Shown here piece after piece: positions 5,794-7,327 of a stretch of DNA of 7,327 nt. The DNA comes from an uncultured Eubacteriales bacterium (GTDB lineage Bacteria; Bacillota; Clostridia; Oscillospirales; Oscillospiraceae). The stretch is taken from the NCBI GenBank assembly GCA_905202605.1, contig CAJKSU010000142.1, forward strand, positions 1 to 7,327, read 5' to 3'. The notes below the pieces were generated by a model. The model did not search any database. It was not told the DNA's origin and worked only from the letters and a program-made list of their open reading frames with translations. The position numbers and the translations under genes are program-made. Numbering within the stretch: position 1 is the stretch's first letter; each line of letters begins with the position of its first letter.

Positions 5794-6288
5794 ATGGAAA
5801 ATGTTTGGATATCTGCTATTGACCGGGAAAGTGGTCTGATTGTCATGAAGTCCGACCGAGCGGCACTTGTGGCAGATATGCAGGGCAACATTTTGGAAGG
5901 AGTGCAATCTATTCCTTCTGATATTCAATCCCATATAGCTATTTATCAAGCCTTTCCTCAGTTAGGTGGTGTTGTTCGGCCCCATGCGAGATATGCCACA
6001 ATTTTTGCACAGGTTGGTATGGATATTCCAGTTCTGGGAACTTTCCATAAAGACCGTTTCCAAGTGGAGATTCCCTGTGCATCTTCTGCTATGGAAATAC
6101 GGGACACATTCCACGAACGCAGTATCGACCCGCAACGAACACCTGCTGCGCTGCTGGTGAGTCACAGTGCCTATGCCTGGGATCAAACAGCATTGGATGC
6201 GGTATCCAATGCAGCCGCATTGGAAGAAACGGCATACCTTGCTTACCAAACCATGCAGTTGGATCCCGGAATCCAGCCGCTTCAATAA
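5794..6288 (+). pseudogene. Shortened AraD-like protein (L-ribulose-5-phosphate 4-epimerase / class II aldolase family), probable remnant
   Basis: The 164-residue frame aligns by eye with the family core: ISAIDRESGLIVMKS (6-20), PSDIQSHIAIYQAFPQLGGVV (41-61), ARYATIFAQVGMDIPVLGTFHKDRF (65-89) and LLVSHSAYAW (120-129). Full-length enzymes have about 230 residues. The N-terminus ahead of the WGNVSG-type motif is missing; a TGA directly precedes the ATG, and upstream codons show no family resemblance. About 15 residues after IPC and the last about 25, which carry the catalytic Tyr in E. coli AraD, are also absent. Of the expected zinc histidines, the first is Arg (R62 in VVRPHAR), while H64 and H124 remain. 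D87 matches the catalytic Asp region. Several independent losses point to a pseudogene, though the remaining frame is free of stops. Codon use is more AT-rich than in genes to the left. A divergent non-catalytic protein is possible. Confidence 0.65.
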
Positions 6289-6392
6289 AACTCTAAAAAT
6301 TTTCCGGTTAATATATTATGCACGATCATTAATTTGCGTATTGATAGAGCTGCAGTTTGTACATCTGGAATAGTTTGGTGAAATATTGACAC
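6289..6392. other. AT-rich gap after the AraD-like remnant
   Basis: A short AT-rich interval, including AATATATTA. The codons following the TAA at 6286-6288 do not restore the missing AraD C-terminus in any frame I read. No promoter or RNA is convincing. Confidence 0.3.
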
Positions 6393-6430
6393 AAAAAAGC
6401 CTCTGGCGAAGAAAAGCTAGAGGCGTTTAT
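6393..6430 (-). terminator. Terminator of the GntR-type gene, possibly bidirectional
   Basis: GCCTCTGGC (6399-6407) and GCTAGAGGC (6416-6424) pair over 9 positions with one wobble, loop GAAGAAAA. On the minus strand TTTTTTG follows directly, 10 bases after the GntR stop: a textbook intrinsic terminator. On the plus strand GTTTATTTGTT follows, so it may also end transcripts from the AraD-like remnant. Confidence 0.85.
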
Positions 6431-6433
6431 TTG

Positions 6434-7165
6434 TTAAGTTGCTGCTTTCTTTCGGGTAGCAGTATCGTGGAAGGAAAAGTATTCCGGCTGATGCCGGGAC
6501 TGGGTATATTCGAACATCACACCGTCAGAATTAAAGGTATTGCTGGTCACCACAGCCAGGCAGTTATAACTGTCCATAAAGATCAGTTCCCGGTCCTGGG
6601 GTGTGGCCTTTTCTACCGTAATTTTTCGCTTACTGGTGACAATCTGCATCTTTAATTCCTGTTCCAGGTAAGCGTAGATGGAGTTTTCTGCGATTTCTTT
6701 TGTCAAACCGGGAACAGCGGATTTCAGGAAATAGTTAACGTCCAAAATCAGGGGCTTGTCATCCACGCTGCGGACACGGCAAATATGAAGTACTTCACTG
6801 CCTACAGGAAAGCTGCTTTCCCGGGACAGGGACTCATCAACGGTAATTGTTTCGTAAACAACTACTTTTGTGCAATAGGTCATCCGGTTTCTGGCAGCGG
6901 TTTCCTGGAAGGATTCAATGCGGCCGACAGTAAAATTGGTTTCTTCCGAGGGCTGAAAAATTACCTGCACACCCTTACCGTGGACAGCCTGAACATAACC
7001 GTCCCCCACTAGTCCGGCAATGGCCCGGCGGATAGTATTGCGGGAGCAGTCATAAATTCCAATCAGATTATTTTCAGAGGGAAGCAGTTCGCTATACAGA
7101 TAATCTCCCTGCTCCACATGATACTTTAAATCTCTGTAGATTTCTTCAAATTTGGACTTCGTCAA
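6434..7165 (-). CDS. GntR-family regulator, HutC/UTRA type, resembling trehalose repressor TreR
   Basis: The frame is open to 7288, but the upstream part holds the promoter. The start is taken as the TTG at 7165, with AAGAAGGTG spaced about 6 bases before it, giving 243 residues, typical for TreR. Residues about 4-70 are the winged helix (KFEEIYRDLKYHVEQGDY, LLPSENNLIGIYDCSRNTIRRAIAGLVGDGYV, then the HGKG wing). Residues about 80-235 are a UTRA ligand domain, ending FEYTQSRHQPEYFSF as in many TreR/HutC proteins. TreR represses trehalose uptake and hydrolysis genes and is released by trehalose-6-phosphate; that ligand is inferred only from resemblance. It has its own promoter and terminator, and faces the AraD-like remnant. 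Possible target genes would lie beyond the right edge. An alternative start is GTG/TTG a few codons upstream, overlapping the ribosome site. Confidence 0.87.
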   Translation of the reverse strand: MTKSKFEEIYRDLKYHVEQGDYLYSELLPSENNLIGIYDCSRNTIRRAIAGLVGDGYVQAVHGKGVQVIFQPSEETNFTVGRIESFQETAARNRMTYCTKVVVYETITVDESLSRESSFPVGSEVLHICRVRSVDDKPLILDVNYFLKSAVPGLTKEIAENSIYAYLEQELKMQIVTSKRKITVEKATPQDRELIFMDSYNCLAVVTSNTFNSDGVMFEYTQSRHQPEYFSFHDTATRKKAAT

Positions 7166-7178
7166 AGACAACACCTTC

Positions 7179-7192
7179 TTAAACTTGTTTGA
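7179..7192. promoter_or_regulatory. Candidate operator at the GntR gene start point
   Basis: TTAAAC-TT-GTTTGA is an inverted repeat pairing at 5 of 6 positions, immediately downstream of the predicted transcription start (about 7195). GntR-family proteins bind such short palindromes, and this position would allow autorepression. Evidence is positional only. Confidence 0.3.
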
Positions 7193-7201
7193 ACATCGAA
7201 T

Positions 7202-7230
7202 AGTATATCGGAAGTATCCGTAAAAATCAA
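7202..7230 (-). promoter_or_regulatory. Predicted promoter of the GntR-type gene
   Basis: On the minus strand TTGATT (7230 to 7225), a 17-base spacer, and TATACT (7207 to 7202). Predicted start is near 7195, leaving a leader of about 30 bases before the TTG at 7165. Confidence 0.7.
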
Positions 7231-7286
7231 GTGTACAAATCAGCGAATAAAGGAAACAATTACAAGCAGATGTGATACTAGTTTTC

Positions 7287-7313
7287 AATAAAACGGTTAA
7301 AAACCGTTTTATT
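7287..7313. terminator. Palindromic terminator at the right edge
   Basis: AATAAAACGGTT (7287-7298) and AACCGTTTTATT (7302-7313) are perfect 12-bp complements with an AAA loop. The A-rich outer arm and T-rich outer arm make it work in both directions. It lies upstream of the GntR promoter, so it probably ends a minus-strand gene coming from the right. A short minus frame reading ETAAE and then TAA (7311-7309) could be that gene's last codons, but six codons prove nothing. Confidence 0.65.
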
Positions 7314-7327
7314 CGGCTGCTGTTTCA

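Noticed and set aside
7166..7288. Extended GntR N-terminus of 41 extra residues
   Set aside because: The stretch contains the TTGATT-17-TATACT promoter and is AT-rich without family similarity; the winged helix begins right after the TTG at 7165.

Overview
The window looks like chromosomal DNA from a Gram-positive anaerobe, most likely a gut Clostridia member (Oscillospiraceae or Lachnospiraceae). The reasons are purine-rich Shine-Dalgarno sequences, frequent GTG/TTG starts, an oxygen-sensitive radical-SAM sulfatase maturase, and a dense set of one-component sugar regulators (LacI, AraC, GntR/TreR types). Genus-level placement is inference. The left three quarters are clearly GC-richer than the right quarter.

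Region 1 (1-1554): the N-terminus of a LacI-family regulator on the minus strand faces away from an anaerobic sulfatase-maturating enzyme (anSME) on the plus strand. The lacI frame has an in-frame TGA at codon 74 and stays open to the window edge, so it looks broken. The two genes have separate, good sigma-A promoters with a terminator-like hairpin between them. The anSME appears intact, and no sulfatase is in view.

Region 2 (1631-5167): a shared bidirectional terminator separates anSME from a three-gene minus-strand operon, D-lyxose/D-mannose isomerase -> aldose 1-epimerase (LacX type) -> PfkB-family sugar kinase. An AraC-family regulator is transcribed divergently from the isomerase. In an intact pathway the epimerase would supply the right anomer, the isomerase would make a ketose (D-mannose to D-fructose, or D-lyxose to D-xylulose), and the kinase would phosphorylate it. 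Here the kinase has lost its start frame and about 40 residues carrying its N-terminal sugar-binding motif, so the last step appears dead at this locus.

Region 3 (5168-5793): about 600 bp without a recognisable gene. It holds two near-identical hairpin repeats 109 bp apart, a perfect 10-bp-stem hairpin between them, and several short direct repeats. It marks a composition boundary.

Region 4 (5794-7327): a shortened, AT-richer AraD-like (L-ribulose-5-phosphate 4-epimerase, class II aldolase) fragment that is probably a pseudogene, then a convergent, apparently intact TreR-like GntR regulator with its own promoter and terminator. A palindromic terminator at the right edge suggests another minus-strand gene ends there. 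Overall the window shows sugar-use modules in active decay (lacI, kinase, araD remnants) beside intact regulators and isolated intact enzymes.
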